In this document: one piece after another, positions 44,872-58,051 of the stretch
Numbering within the stretch: position 1 is the stretch's first letter
Layout of the letters: every line of letters starts with the position of its first letter
Origin: Polytrichum commune
Lineage: Eukaryota; Streptophyta; Polytrichopsida; Polytrichales; Polytrichaceae
Length of the DNA stretch: 64,000 nt
Assembly: GCA_950295325.1 (NCBI GenBank)
Contig: OX485809.1
Location: 12,522,001 to 12,586,000, forward strand
Direction of reading: 5' to 3'
Program-made: the position numbers and the translations under genes
The notes under the pieces: generated by a model
Database searches by the model: none
What the model was told of the DNA's origin: nothing
The model's input: only the letters and a program-made list of their open reading frames with translations

Positions 44872-47800
44872 AACGGAGTCGATGCCCTCATCGACTATAC
44901 TCGTAGTCGGCACACCAATTCTCAAGTTGCCATCCTCTATGGTGCGGCATTGTGTTTACCTTAGGGCGCGACCCCCACAATGCATCTTCAAATTTGGCAT
45001 AGTCCCAAAGGTGTCGTTCCTAGGTGGTCCGTTAGCGACCTTAGATCTCTCCTCCAAGGACCTAACCTACACTAGACCCACCTACTTTGGGACTCACTTG
45101 GGTTGCCCCTCGTTTGGGGCCTCCCCCGTTAGGCTCCACTAGCCTAACGTGACACATCTAGGCGAGACCTCAACGCTTCCACCAAGTTGTCTCGGTTGCA
45201 ACTCCGAGATGGCTTTCCATTGTTAAGCCACCCCTCGATCGCACGGGGGTGATGCCAAGTCCCGCCCGACTCGGTTCCCACTTTGCTCTTTCGAGACATG
45301 GGTTCATGACTCCCATGCGCCAACTCTCGTTAGCTCGCAGGTAGCACTTTTATGAGCACGCGCCATCACCTTGTCCCCGCCCGGACAAGCCCACAACTAA
45401 GAAGTTTCTTGGTTTTATCCAAGGCCCCTCCAAGCCATGGCCCCCAATTACTCGGCTTACCCAACCTAGTTTGGCATATCTATTCCCCCTCTTCCATTAA
45501 CCAAGCACAAGTACAAGACTAGGACCTCATCTCATACTTTTCTCTTTGCACCACTAAAGTTTGGACTTTATTCCCTCAAGCCAAAGAACAAGTTCATGTT
45601 GTGGAGCAATTAACCTCGAAGCTAAGTGTGCTACTAGCGTCTCTCCCCCACTAAAGGACATTGATGTCCTCATCAATGCCTACGCTTCATTTTATTGGAA
45701 TCCTTAGCCTTAGTTTCTTCAAAGTGCTTCACCAATTCATTGGTGTTCACCATGTCTCTTGCCGCCACCCAAGCGGTTTCTTTCTCATGGTATCCCCACC
45801 ATTTCACCAAGTACTCCTTTGTACATTTTCTTTCATTTTCACTTGGGCTTCCTACACTTGAGGATGCCCTCCTACCTCATGTTCCAAATGACCTCCACAA
45901 GGTCGGGACGTGGCCTAATCACTTGCTTGTGATCGGGCGACAAGGTGTCGTCCTAAAATGACTTTCGTAATGAGACATGAAATGTCGGATGCACTTTGAT
46001 CTCCGGCGGTAATTCCAACTTATACATGTCCTTGAACACTTGTTCCACAATGGAAAACGAAGCTCCAATTTTGGACATGAACTTTTGGAGTAAGGCCTTT
46101 GGGCAAGGTGAAGTTGTCCACATTCAACAACACCTTATTGGCCCACCTCATACTCCACTTCGCGTCTTCCGGCATTGATTTGCACTCCGTAGCACCTTCG
46201 GGCTTTCTCCACCAACAACTTGGTCATCTCCAAGACTTGTTTACCATCCTTGGCCAAGTCCTCACCATCTTGGTTGAACTCTAGTGTTGAATGTGCCCCC
46301 TCGAGGGCTAGGTTAATAGGTTGGAGCGCATCCACTCCATAAGCCACCACGAAAGACCACCCCTTGGTAGCCAAGTGTGTGGCTGCATTGCAATTACACT
46401 CCGCTCGACCCACATAGTCCGCCCAATCTCCTTGGTCCGCCCCCACCAAGTTCCTCAAGTATTGCTTCAAGACTCCATTCACATGCTCCGCTTTCCCATT
46501 CATTTGGGAATGCAAGGCCGTGCTAAACCTTAGTTTCATTCCGACCTCCTTAGAGAAATGCATTGAAAATGCACTTGTGAACTTTGGATCTTGATCCCAT
46601 ACAATCACTCTTGGCAACCCGTGGTGCCTCAACCATCCTTTGAGAAAAGGCTATGCGGTCTCCAACGCGGTGGCGGTTCCCACAATCGGCACCATGTGTG
46701 CCAACTTGGCAAACCGCTCTACCATCAACAAGATGGCATCATACCCATGTGACTCCGGCAAACTTGTGATCAAGTCCATGCACATACTATGCCATGGCGC
46801 CGACAAGATAGGCAACGGTTGCAAGAAACCGCCTTGCTTTTGATAAGAGGCTCGGTTCACTTGGCACTTTAATTCAAGCCTTCACAAAGTGGGCTAAATC
46901 TTCCTTTTATGCACCGCCAATGGTACCTCCATGACACCATTCTATGGCGATTTTTTTTTTTTTTTTTTTTTTCCTCCTGTATGGCCGGCAATAGGACTAT
47001 CAAATTCCTCCTTCAAAACCGATAGCCTCTACTTGCCTTGTGGCACATACACCCAACTTTGCTTGCACTTGAACAATCCGTCCACCAACTTAACTTCTTT
47101 GAGCACCTTGCTCTTGCGAAGCTCACCTAAAAGCTTTTGTGCTTTGGGGTAGTTAATTTATCCCTCCCGTATCTTGCATTACAAGTTTCCTTCGCCGGCA
47201 CACATTAGCCACAAGGTTTGGATGGTTCTCATTGCTTGGAACTCTTCCCGTCTACTTAGCGCATCCGGCACCACATTTCCACGGTCCGGTTTGTGGATCA
47301 AATCCACCTTCATAAGCACCAAACTATCATGCCACCACAATGACTTGGCGCTCACTTGCACTTGTATATGTTAAAATACTTTTAGGACCCATTGTCCATG
47401 TAGACCTTTGCTTTGTGCGACCCCAAATAATGTCGCCACATCTTCAAACAATGCACTACGGCAAAGAAGTTCTTTGTCATGAGTTGGTTGTCTTCTTTGA
47501 CAACCATCGAGCCTCAAGCTCCCATATGCAAAGGCCATCCATCTTACATTAACAATCCATCATGGACAAAGTTACTCGCCCCCGTATGCACCTCAAAAGG
47601 TTTGTCAAACTCCACGAACTTGAGCACGGGCGGCGAAGAGAACTTGCTTTTAAGCTCCCCAAAGACTTGGTGACAAGGCTAGTCCCACTCTTGGGATAGC
47701 CATTTCTTTCACAAGTCGGACAACCATCGAGCTTCATGCTCCCATATCCAATGGCCATCTTTTTTTTTTACATCAACATCCGCCAATGATAAAGTCACTC

Positions 47801-48128
47801 GCCCCCGTATGCACCTCAAAAGGTATGTCAAACTCCGCGAACTTGAGCACGGGCGGCGAAGAGAACTTCGTCTTAAGCTCCTCAAGGACCTGGTGGTACG
47901 GCTCATCCCACTCTTGGGATAGCCATGTCTTGCACAAGCCGGACAAGGTTTAACAACCATTGAGCTTATTGCTCTCATATGCAATGGTCTTCCATCTTGG
48001 ATCAACATCCGCCAATGGCAAAGTGACTCGCCCCCGTATGCACCTCAAAAGGTTAGGCAAACTCCGCAAGCTTGAGCACGGGCGGCAAAGACAACTTGCT
48101 CTTAAGCTCTCCAATGGCTTAGTGGCAC
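44872..48128 (-). pseudogene. pol: internal region of RT3, 3' half
   Basis: Contains the 3' untranslated region, the integrase core (46860-46135: CMDLI, WDQDPKFTS, NGKAEHVNG), the HHCC region (47150-46980), a T-run of about 23 at 46951-46973, and RT/RNase H joint repeats (47550-48110). It is broken by stops. RT4 inserted at 48128 within a repeat unit. Confidence 0.75.
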
Positions 48129-49101
48129 TGTCGCGCACCTCTCCATGAGGAGTGCCCGAAACACCATGGGCACAAGGGGGACCCCGGAGTGACACCCGGG
48201 ACTTGTGGCGCCGTTGGTGAGAGGGCCCAAGTGATCCTAGTGTGGGTGAGGGCCCCGGGCGTTGGGAACGCCTCCCACCCACGGAGACTAGGAGGCACAA
48301 GGGTAAGGCCATGAGCTATGCGTAGCTCATGGCGTGGTGATTCTAGAAAGCTCAAGAACACCTCAATCGGAGGTGTGAGCTAGGAGTTATGGCCATTTAA
48401 GTGGGGCGCTGTCCCGGGACAGCGCCCTGGTACTGCAGTGCCTGGGAGTGATTCCCGGGACTGCCAAGGTTCAAACAGGCATAACTTCGTCAATACTTGC
48501 CCAAATGGGGCAAGTGAGGAGTCCATCGGCATCTACGTGAAGCGTAGATGAAGATGGAGTGGTTGGTTGTTAAGATCAGACACCAAACAAGGAAGTTATG
48601 ATGGTCTGAAGCTGCTAGGGGCTTCTAGGCCCAGCAGCTAAGGGAAAATGTCCACTTGGCCCCAACTCTTGGTAGAGAGACAAGAGGTCTCTTGACGGTG
48701 GGGTAGGGGTCCCGCGTAGAGTCCTAGAGGCTTATATGGGTGAGGTGGTGTGGCCTCACCCACCCGAGGCCGAACGGCAAGGCCTCCATGGGCTTTGGCC
48801 TATTGTGAGGCCATAGTTGCCTAGTATGGTTCGGGTTGTTGTAGTGTTGCTCCGGCAACGCGATGATCAACATAGGATTGGACTTCCATGGATGGAAGTC
48901 CACATTGGGGAAATGGGTTACCGATTAAGGGGTGAGTCCCGAAAGCAAAGTAGGAGGGTTGGTTCCCTCCTATGAACTATTGGTCCGGGGTAAGAGGAGC
49001 TATCCATTAGCATGGCGGAATGCGAAGGGTTAGCGACTCGTAACCTTTGCTAGAATTGAAAATTGGCAAGATTATTAAGGGACCTAGCATGGGTTGCGAC
49101 A

Positions 49102-52100
49102 CTTGGTATCAGAGCAGGGTTCCAATATTTTGAGCTAGCACTTTGAGGGAGACATGGCTATCAAACCTGAGGGTTATTATGGTGAGCCCGGGTTTTCCAA
49201 AAGGTTGTAAGGCTCAAATTGGAACAAAGATCATGTGTAAATGGAATTTAACCATACCATTGGTTCTAATGACAATGGTGGGCACTAAGGTGGATTCGGT
49301 AAGAAAAATGGAGGAGTGCTTTGAAAAAGGCTCCCTCAAACCTCAAAAAAACATTTGGGGCCTAGAATACCGAAAGGACCCAAAACCTTGGAGGGCATTA
49401 ATGTTGGATTGAAATTCCAATTCGAAATGCTTGGAAGGTATTGATGTTGGAATGAATTTGGTGCTAATGAGGCACCCGGGGCTTCTTAAGGCCTATGTGC
49501 GCTATTCAAACGCACAAATGAAGGATACACCTAAAACGGACGAGCTTTCTAAGAAATGCATCCTTTTAGGTGGGGTTTTAAAAGCGGGTGGTGGATGCCT
49601 TGTTTAAGTCCCCAAGGCTTCTTGAGGACATGGTGGGGACCATCAAATTTGCAAGAGCATTGAAGCCGATGGTCCCAAAGAGAAGTTTGGCGGCGCATCA
49701 CCACAAGTGGCTTTAGCCAAATTAGGTCCCAAAGAAATGAGTGCAAATTGTTTGGTCCATTTTACTTAGGCAAAACATGTTGGTGCCGCGGATGGAATGT
49801 TGAAAGGTGGCTTTATGCTTCCAAAGCAAATCATACTTGTGCCGCGGACGGAATGTTGGGAGGTGGGTTTGTCCTACCAAGGCAATTTATGTTCGTGCCG
49901 CGGACGGAGTGTGGGAAGGTGGCTTTGTGCTACCAAGGCAAAACATGTTTGTTTTGCGGACAAATTATTAGAAATTGGTTTTGTGGCACCAAACCAATTT
50001 GTTCCGCGGACGAAATGTTTAAAGTTGGCTTTGCGGACCAAGCCAAGCCAAGTTGCCGAGGACCGAATCTAAGACGATGGCATTGTGGCCAAGGCTAGTA
50101 GCCTTAAGCCAAGACCAAATATTTTGTACCTTGAGGCTCAATGAATGAGAGAAATGTCTCATGTGTTGACAAAGAGGCAATGGACTCTTTCATGAGCCCA
50201 AAGCTCATAAGGGGGTTGGGGCTTGTCGACGCATAGAGCGGGCAAGCCCACCAAGGTGCGGTTTGCAAAGGGCGAACCGCATGAAGCAAAGGAAGCCGCG
50301 ATGCATGTAACCTTTCAATGTGGGACATTGAATTTTGTCAAAATTTCACACCATGTGAAATTAATAAGGTGCATGTCATTGTAAAGGTCACATTCTTTGA
50401 AACTCACATGATAGATGTGAGGCCGAAGCCGGTGTGCTTGCGGTGCATTATGATGTGTCATAATGGCAAAGAGATGAAGTTCAAATTGATAAGGACTCCT
50501 ATGGTAGGAGGACCCAAGTTGAATTTGGTCTTAATGGACCAAATGAAAAATGGCCAATATAATAGTCGTGGTTCAATTGGAGCAACTCGATAGAACTTAT
50601 GGGGAGGCTAGGAAAGATGGGCCTCCCCTAAACCACTTTGGTGGGATGTTGGGGAGATACAATGATGTATTCACCAATGTGTTGCCCAAAAGTTACCGCC
50701 AAGAAATGAAAATAACTTTGCTCAACAAGATATTGAGTTCTAGAGGTATGTGGTGACAAAGGAAGTTGGTGACAAACATGAAGAATATCAAGGCCATCCA
50801 AAAGGAGAATTGGTCCTTGACTCAAGAAAATGGCTTAGGTCATTTGTTGGCCTAGCCAACTACTACCACCACTTCATTCGAGGTTTTTCTAAGGTTGCTA
50901 GGACCTTAGTCAATTTGTTGAAAAAATGGCTATCCCAAGAGTGGGATGAGCCTTGTCACCAAGCCTTTGGGAAGCTCAAGAGCAAGTTCTCTTCACAAGA
51001 TGTGGTTAAGTTTCCGGGTTTTCATAAGCATTTTGAAGTGCACATGGAGACGAAGGACTTTATCATTGGCGGATGTTGATCCAAGATGGATGACCATTGC
51101 TTATGAGAGCATTAAGCTTCATGGTTGTCGAACCTTGTCCGGCTTGTACAAGAAATGGCTATCCCAAGAGTGGGATGAGCCGTGCCACCAAGCCATTTGG
51201 GGAGCTTAAGAGCAAGTTCTCTTCGCCGCCCGTGCTCAAGTTCGTGGAGTTTGACAAACCTTTTGAGGTGCTTACGGGGGTGAGTAACTTTGCCAATGAT
51301 GGATTGTTAATGTAAGATGGATGGCCTTTGCATATGGGGGCTTGAGGCTCGATGGTTGTCAAAGAAGACAACCAACTCATGACAAAGAATTTCTTTGCCG
51401 TAGTGCATTGCTTGAAGATGTGGCGACATTATTTGGGGTCGCACAAAGCAAAGGTCTACATGGACAATGTGTCTTAAAAGTATTTTAACATATACAAGCG
51501 CAAGTGAGCGCCAACTCATTGCGGTGGCATGATAGTTTGGCGCTTACGAAGGTGGATTTGGTCCACAAACCGGACCGTGGAAATGTGGTGCCGGATGCGC
51601 TAAGTAGACGGGAAGAGTTCCAAGCAATGAGAACCATCCAAACCTTGTGGCTAATGTGTGCCGGCAAAGGAAACTTGTGATGCAAGATATGGGAGGGATA
51701 AATTAACTACCCCAAAGCACAAAAGCTTTTAGGTGAGCTTCGCAAGAGCAAGGTGCTCAAAGAGGTTAAGTTGGTGGACGGATTGTTCAAGTGCAAGCAA
51801 AGTTGGGTGTATGTGCCACAAGGCAAGTAGAGGCTATCGGTTTTGAAGGAGGAATTTGATAGTCCTATTGCCGGCCTTAGAGGAGAAAGAAAAAAATCGC
51901 CATAGAATGGTATCATGGAGGTACCATTGGCGGTGCATAAAGGAAGATATAGCCCACTTTGTGAAGGCTTGAATCAAAGTGCCAAATGAACTGAGCCTCT
52001 CACCAAAAGCAAGGCGGTTTCTTGCAACCGTTGCCTATCTTGTCGGCGCCATGGCATAGTATGTGCATGGACTTGATCACAAGTTTGCCGGAGTCACATG

Positions 52101-53990
52101 GGTATGATGCCATCTTGTTGATGGTAGAGCGGTTTGCCAAGTTGGCACACATGGTGCCGATTGTGGGAACCGCCACCGCGTTGGAGACCGCATAGCCTTT
52201 TCTCAAAGGATGGTTGAGGCATCACGGGTTGCCACAAGTGATTGTGTGGGATCAAGATCCAAAGTTCACAAGTGCATTTTCAATGCATTTCTCTAAGGAG
52301 GTCGGAATGAAACTAAGGTTTAGCACGGCCTTGCATTCCCAAATGAATGGGAAAGCGGAGCATGTGAATGGAGTCTTGAAGCAATACTTGAGGAACTTGG
52401 TGGGGGCGGACCAAGGAGATTGGGCGGACTATGTGGGTCGAGCGGAGTGTAATTGCAATGTAGCCACGCACTTGGCTACCAAGGGGTGGTCTTTCGTGGT
52501 GGCTTATGGAGTGGATGCGCTCCAACCTATTAACCTATCTCTCGAGGGGGCACATTCAACACTAGAGTTCAACCAAGATGGTGAGGACTTGGCCAAGGAT
52601 GGTAAACAAGTCTTGGAGATGACCAAGTTGTTGGTGGAGAAAGCCCGAAGGTGCTACGGAGTGCAAATCAATGCCGGAAGACGCGAAGTGGAGTATGAGG
52701 TGGGCCAATAAGGTGTTGTTGAATGTGGACAACTTCACCTTGCCCAAAGGCCTTACTCCAAAAGTTCATGTCCAAAATTGGAGCTTCGTTTTCCATGGTG
52801 GAACAAGTGTTCAAGGACATGTATAAGTTGGAATTAATTACCGCCCGAGATCAAAGTGCATCCGACATTTCATGTCTCATTACGAAAGTCATTTTAGGAC
52901 GACACCTTGTGACCCGATCACAAGCAAGTGATTAGGCCACGTCCCGACCTTGTGGAGGTCATTTGGAACATGAGGTAGGAGGGCATCCTCAAGTGTAGGA
53001 AGCCCAAGTGAAAATGAAAGAAATGTACAAAGGAGTACTTGGTGAAATGGTGAGGATACCATGAAAAAGAAACCGCTTGGGTGGCGGCAAGAGACATGGT
53101 GAACACCAATGAATTGGTGAAGCATTTTGAAGAAACTAAGGCTAAGGATTCCAATAAAATGAAGCGTAGGCATTGATGAGGACATCAATCTCCTTTAGTG
53201 GGGGAGAGACGCTAGTAGCACACTTAGCTTCGAGGCTAATTGCTCCACAACATGAACTTGTTCTTTGGCTTGAGGGAATAAAGTCCAAACTTTAGTGGTG
53301 CAAAGAGAAAAGTATGAGATGAGGTCCTAGTCTTGTACTTGTGCTTGGTTAATGGAAGAGGGGGAATAGATATGCCAAACTAGGTTGGGTAAGCCGAGTA
53401 ATTGGGGGCCATGGCTTAGAGGGGCCTTGGATAAAACCAAGAAACTTCTCAATTGTGGGCTTGTCCGGGCGGGGACAAGGTGATGGCGCGTGCTCATAAA
53501 AGTGCTACCCGCGAGCTAACGAGAGTTGGCGCATGGGAGTCATGAACCCATGTCTCGAAAGAGCAAAGTGGGAACCGAGTCGGGCGGGACTTGGCATCAC
53601 TCCCGTGCGATCGAGGCGTGGCTTAACAATGGAAAGCCATCTCGGAGTTGCAACCGAGACAACTTAGTGGAAGCGTTGAGGTCTCGCCTAGATGTGTCAC
53701 GTTAGGCTAGTGGAGCCTAACGGGGGAGGCCCCAAACGAGGGGCAACCCAAGTGAGTCCCAAAGTAGGTGGGTCTAGTATAGGTTAGGTCCTTGGATGAG
53801 AGATCCAAGGTCACTAACGGACCACCTAGGAACGACACCTTTGGGACTATGCCAAATTTGAAGATGCATTGTGGGGGTCGCGCCCTAAGGTAAACACAAT
53901 GCCGCACCATAGAGGATGGCAACTTGAGAATTGGTGTGCCGACTACGAGTATAGTCGATGAGGGCATCGACTCCGTTTGGTGGGGGTGAG
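49102..53990 (+). pseudogene. internal region of RT4
   Basis: Gag-start remnant (49143-49500); 56-bp tandem repeats (49783-50060); protease/RT edge (50318-50700: NLVLMDQMK, GRYNDVFTNVLPKSYR); RT thumb (LRSFVGLANYYHHFIRGFS near 50840); two RT/RNase H joint units (50925-51300); RNase H remainder (51340-51500); HHCC region (51750-51970); integrase core 52030-52711 (CMDLI, WDQDPKFTS, NGKAEHVNG); 3' untranslated region. Stops occur in every part and the RT palm is absent, yet the LTRs look identical. The element was therefore probably moved by another element's enzymes. Confidence 0.8.
49783..50060 (+). repeat. 56-bp tandem repeat with CCGCGG motif
   Basis: The landmark 'gtgccgcgga' or a variant recurs at 49783, 49839, 49895, 49951 and 50001. 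RT3 has the reverse-strand equivalent at about 56040-56230. It is absent from RT1 and RT2. Confidence 0.82.
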
Positions 53991-54968
53991 TGTCGCGCAC
54001 CTCTCCATGAGGAGTGCCCGAAACACCATGGGCACAAGGGGGACCCCGGAGTGACACCCGGGACTTGTGGCGCCGTTGGTGAGAGGGCCCAAGTGATCCT
54101 AGTGTGGGTGAGGGCCCCGGGCGTTGGGAACGCCTCCCACCCACGGAGACTAGGAGGCACAAGGGTAAGGCCATGAGCTATGCGTAGCTCATGGCGTGGT
54201 GATTCTAGAAAGCTCAAGAACACCTCAATCGGAGGTGTGAGCTAGGAGTTATGGCCATTTAAGTGGGGCGCTGTCCCGGGACAGCGCCCTGGTACTGCAG
54301 TGCCTGGGAGTGATTCCCGGGACTGCCAAGGTTCAAACAGGCATAACTTCGTCAATACTTGCCCAAATGGGGCAAGTGAGGAGTCCATCGGCATCTACGT
54401 GAAGCGTAGATGAAGATGGAGTGGTTGGTTGTTAAGATCAGACACCAAACAAGGAAGTTATGATGGTCTGAAGCTGCTAGGGGCTTCTAGGCCCAGCAGC
54501 TAAGGGAAAATGTCCACTTGGCCCCAACTCTTGGTAGAGAGACAAGAGGTCTCTTGACGGTGGGGTAGGGGTCCCGCGTAGAGTCCTAGAGGCTTATATG
54601 GGTGAGGTGGTGTGGCCTCACCCACCCGAGGCCGAACGGCAAGGCCTCCATGGGCTTTGGCCTATTGTGAGGCCATAGTTGCCTAGTATGGTTCGGGTTG
54701 TTGTAGTGTTGCTCCGGCAACGCGATGATCAACATAGGATTGGACTTCCATGGATGGAAGTCCACATTGGGGAAATGGGTTACCGATTAAGGGGTGAGTC
54801 CCGAAAGCAAAGTAGGAGGGTTGGTTCCCTCCTATGAACTATTGGTCCGGGGTAAGAGGAGCTATCCATTAGCATGGCGGAATGCGAAGGGTTAGCGACT
54901 CGTAACCTTTGCTAGAATTGAAAATTGGCAAGATTATTAAGGGACCTAGCATGGGTTGCGACAGGCAC

Positions 54969-56891
54969 GGCTCATCCCACTCTTGGGATAGCCATTTATT
55001 GCACAAGCCGGACAAGGTTCGACAACCATGGAGCTTAATGCTCTCATAAGCAATGGTCATCCATCTTGGATCAACATCCGCCAATGATAAAGTCCTTTGT
55101 CTCCATGTGCACCTCAAAATGCTTATGAAAACCCGGAAACTTAACCACATCTTGTGAAGGGAACTTGCTCTTGAGCTTCCCAAAGGTTTGGTGACAAGGC
55201 TCATCCCACTCTTAGGATAGCCATTTCCTCAATAAGTTGAGTAAGGCCTTAGCAACCTTAAAACAAATCTAGAATGAAGTGGTGGTAGTAGTTGGCTAGG
55301 CCAACCAATGACCTAAGTTTTTTTTTTTTTTTTTGAGTCAAAGGGCCAATTCTCCTCTTGGATTGCCTTGAAATTCTTCATGTTTGTCCACCAACTTCCT
55401 TTGTCACCACATGCCTCAAGAACTCAATTTCTTCTTGAGCAAAGTTGCAATTCACTCCTTGGCGGTAACATTTTGAGCAACACATTGGTGAATACATTCT
55501 TGTATCTCACCAACATCCCACAAGTATGGTTTGGGGGAGGCCCATATTTCCTAGCCTCCCCATGAGTTCCTTGGAGTTGCTCCAATTGAACCACAACCAT
55601 TATGTTTTTTTTATTTTTCATTTGGTCCATTAAGACCAAATTCAACTTGGGTCCTCCTTCCATAGGAGTCCTTGTCAATTTGAACCTCAATTCTTTGCCA
55701 TTATGACACATCATAATGCACGGCAAGCACACCGGCTTGCACCTCACATCTATCATGTGAGTTTCAAAGAAGGCGGCGTTCACAATAACATGCACCTTAT
55801 CCAATGTCCCACAAATCCAATGTCCCACATTAAAAGGTTACATGCATCGCGGCCTCCTTTGTTTCATGCGGTTCGCCCTTTTCTAAACCGCACCTTGGTG
55901 GACTTGCCCGCTCTATCAATCGGCAAGCCCCAACTCCCTTGTGAGTTTGGGCTCAAGAAGGAATGGCTTGCCTCTTTGTCAACACATGAGACTTGGCCTC
56001 GGCTTAAGGCTACTAGCCTTGGCCACAAAGCCATCGTCCAACATTCCGTCCTCGGCAACTTGGCTTGGCTTGGTCCGCAAACCCAACTTTAAACATTCCG
56101 TCCGCGGGACATATTGGTTTGGTGCCACAAAACCAATGTCTAATAGTTTGTCCGCGGAACAAACATGATTTGCCTTGGTAGCACAAAGCCACCTCCCAAC
56201 ATTCCGTCCGCGGCACGACTATGTTTTGCCTTGGTATAATGGGCCAAACTACTTTCGCCCATTTCTTTGGGACCAATATCGGCTAAAACCCACTTTGTGG
56301 TGATGCGCCGCCCAACTTCTTTTCGGGACCATCGGCTTCAATGTTCTTCACATCTTAAAGATTCCCGATACGTCCTCAAGAAGCTTTGGGGACTTGAACA
56401 TGGTATTCACCACCCGCTTTTGAAACCCCATCTAAAACGATGTGTTTCTTAGCCAACTAGTCAATCTTAATTGTGCCATTCATTATGGTGGTTAAATCGC
56501 ACACATAGGCCTAAAAGCCTTGAGTGCCGCATTTGCACCCATTCCAACTTCACCACATTCTAAGCAATTTGGATTGGAATTTCAATCCAATATTACCACC
56601 GTCCAAGCTTTCGCATGCATTCGGTATTCTAGCCCCCGAATACTTTTCGAGGTTTGCGGGAGCCCTTTCAAAGCACTCCTCCATTTTCCTCACCGAATCC
56701 ACCCTCATGCCCACCATTGTCATTAGAATCAATGGTATGGTCACAATCCACTTGCACATGATCCTTGTTCCAATTTGAGCCTTACAACCTTTTAGAAACC
56801 TCGGGCTCACCATCATAACCCGCATTTTTTTGATAGCCATGTCTACCTCAAAGTGCTAGCTCAAATATTGGAACCCTGCTCTGATACCAAG
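54969..56891 (-). pseudogene. internal region of RT3, 5' half
   Basis: Continues RT3 right of RT4: two more RT/RNase H joint segments (54970-55220), RT thumb (near 55290), a T-run (55320-55334), protease/RT edge (55828-55424 with RYKNVFTNVLLKMLPPRSE), 56-bp-type repeats (56040-56230), gag-start remnant (56840-56550) and the primer site. Confidence 0.75.
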
Positions 56892-57866
56892 TGTCGCAAC
56901 CCTTGCTAATCCCCCTTGACAATCTTGCCAATTTTCAATTCTAGCAAAGGTTACGAGCGCTAACCATTCGCATTCCGCCATGCCAATGGTTAGCTCCTCC
57001 TACCCCGGACCTTATAGTTCATAGGAGGGAACCAACCCTCCTACTTTGCTTTCGGGACTCACCCCTTAATCGGTAACCCATTTCTTGGATGTGGACTTCC
57101 ATCCATGGAAATCCAATCCTATGTTGATCATCGCGTTGCCGGAGCAACACTACAACAACCCGAACCATACTAGGCAACTATGGCCTCACATTGGGCCAAT
57201 GCCCATGGAGGCCGTGCCGTTCGGCCTCGGGTGGGTGAGGCCACACCACCTCACCCATATAAGCCTCTAGGACTTCACGCGGGGCCCCTACCCCACCGTC
57301 AACCAACCTCTTGTCTCTCTACCCAGAGTTGGGGCCAAGTGGACATTTTCCTTTAGCTGCTGGGCCTAGAACCCCCCCAGCAGCTTCAGACCATCATAAC
57401 TTCCTTGTATGATGTCTGATCATAACAACCAACCACTCCATCCTCATCTACGCTTCACGTAGATGCCGATGGACTCCTCACTTGCCCCATTCAGGCAAGT
57501 CTTGAGGAAGTTATGCCTGTTTGAACCTTGGCAGTCCCGGGAATCACTCCCAGGCACTGCTGTACCAGGGCGCTGTCCCGGGACAGCGCCCCACTCAAAT
57601 GGCCATAACTCCTAGCTCACACCTCCGATTGAGGTGTTCTTGAGCTTTCTAGAATCACCACGCCATGAGCTACGCATAACTCATGGCTTTCCCCTTGTGC
57701 CTCCTAGTCTTCGTGGGTGGGAGGCGTTCCCAACGCCCGGGGCCCTCACCCACACTAGGATCACTTGGGCCCTCTCACCAACGGCGCCACAAGTCCCGGG
57801 TGTCACTCCGGGGTCCCCCTTGTGCCCATGGTGTTTCTGGCACTCCTCATGGAGAGGTGCGCGACA
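56892..57866 (-). repeat. 5' LTR of RT3
   Basis: A 975-bp LTR. Against 43884-44858 it differs, for example, at 'ggctttcccc' versus 'ggccttaccc', 'tttctggcac' versus 'tttcggccac' and 'attcaggc' versus 'atttgggc'. Confidence 0.93.
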
Positions 57867-58051
57867 CTCGGCCTAACCAATGGATGAATAGGCGGTATAG
57901 GGGGTATGGGTGGCGGATCCATCCCTCGATCTTCATCTATAGTGACCGGTGAACTATCTAACAATCCCCTATCAACTCCTATCGGAAATTCCTCCCTAGG
58001 TGTGTAGTTTCCCGATGAAGTTTCACCACTCAACTTGGAGGGAGTGATCTC
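57867..58051 (-). pseudogene. gag: gag N-terminal piece of E2
   Basis: Encodes the Pro-rich stretch DPPPIPPIPPIHPLVRP and ETSSGNYTPREEFP, as in E1 at 3360-3180. It is flanked by RT3 on the left and E3 on the right. Confidence 0.8.

Larger units (their letters stand above)
48129..54963 (+). mobile_element. RT4: youngest nested element
   Basis: A 6,835-bp plus-strand element. The 5' LTR is 48129-49101 and the 3' LTR 53991-54963, both 973 bp and identical wherever I compared them. The duplication is GGCAC (48124-48128 and 54964-54968). The primer site TGGTATCAGAGC lies within 49102-49119 and the polypurine tract ends at 53990. It is inserted in the RNase H repeat of RT3. Confidence 0.95.
43884..57866 (-). 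mobile_element. RT3: Ty3/gypsy-like element inside E2 gag
   Basis: Minus-strand element with a 3' LTR at 43884-44858 and a 5' LTR at 56892-57866, both 975 bp. The duplication is CTCGG (43879-43883 and 57867-57871). The primer site is at about 56874-56891 (TGGTATCAGAGC on the minus strand) and the polypurine tract at 44859-44871. The LTRs differ at several positions by eye, so RT3 is older than RT4, which lies inside it. Confidence 0.94.

Noticed and set aside
49748-50098. Gag with several zinc knuckles in RT4
   Set aside because: The Cys spacing comes from a 56-bp repeat read in changing frames; no true CX2CX4HX4C is present.
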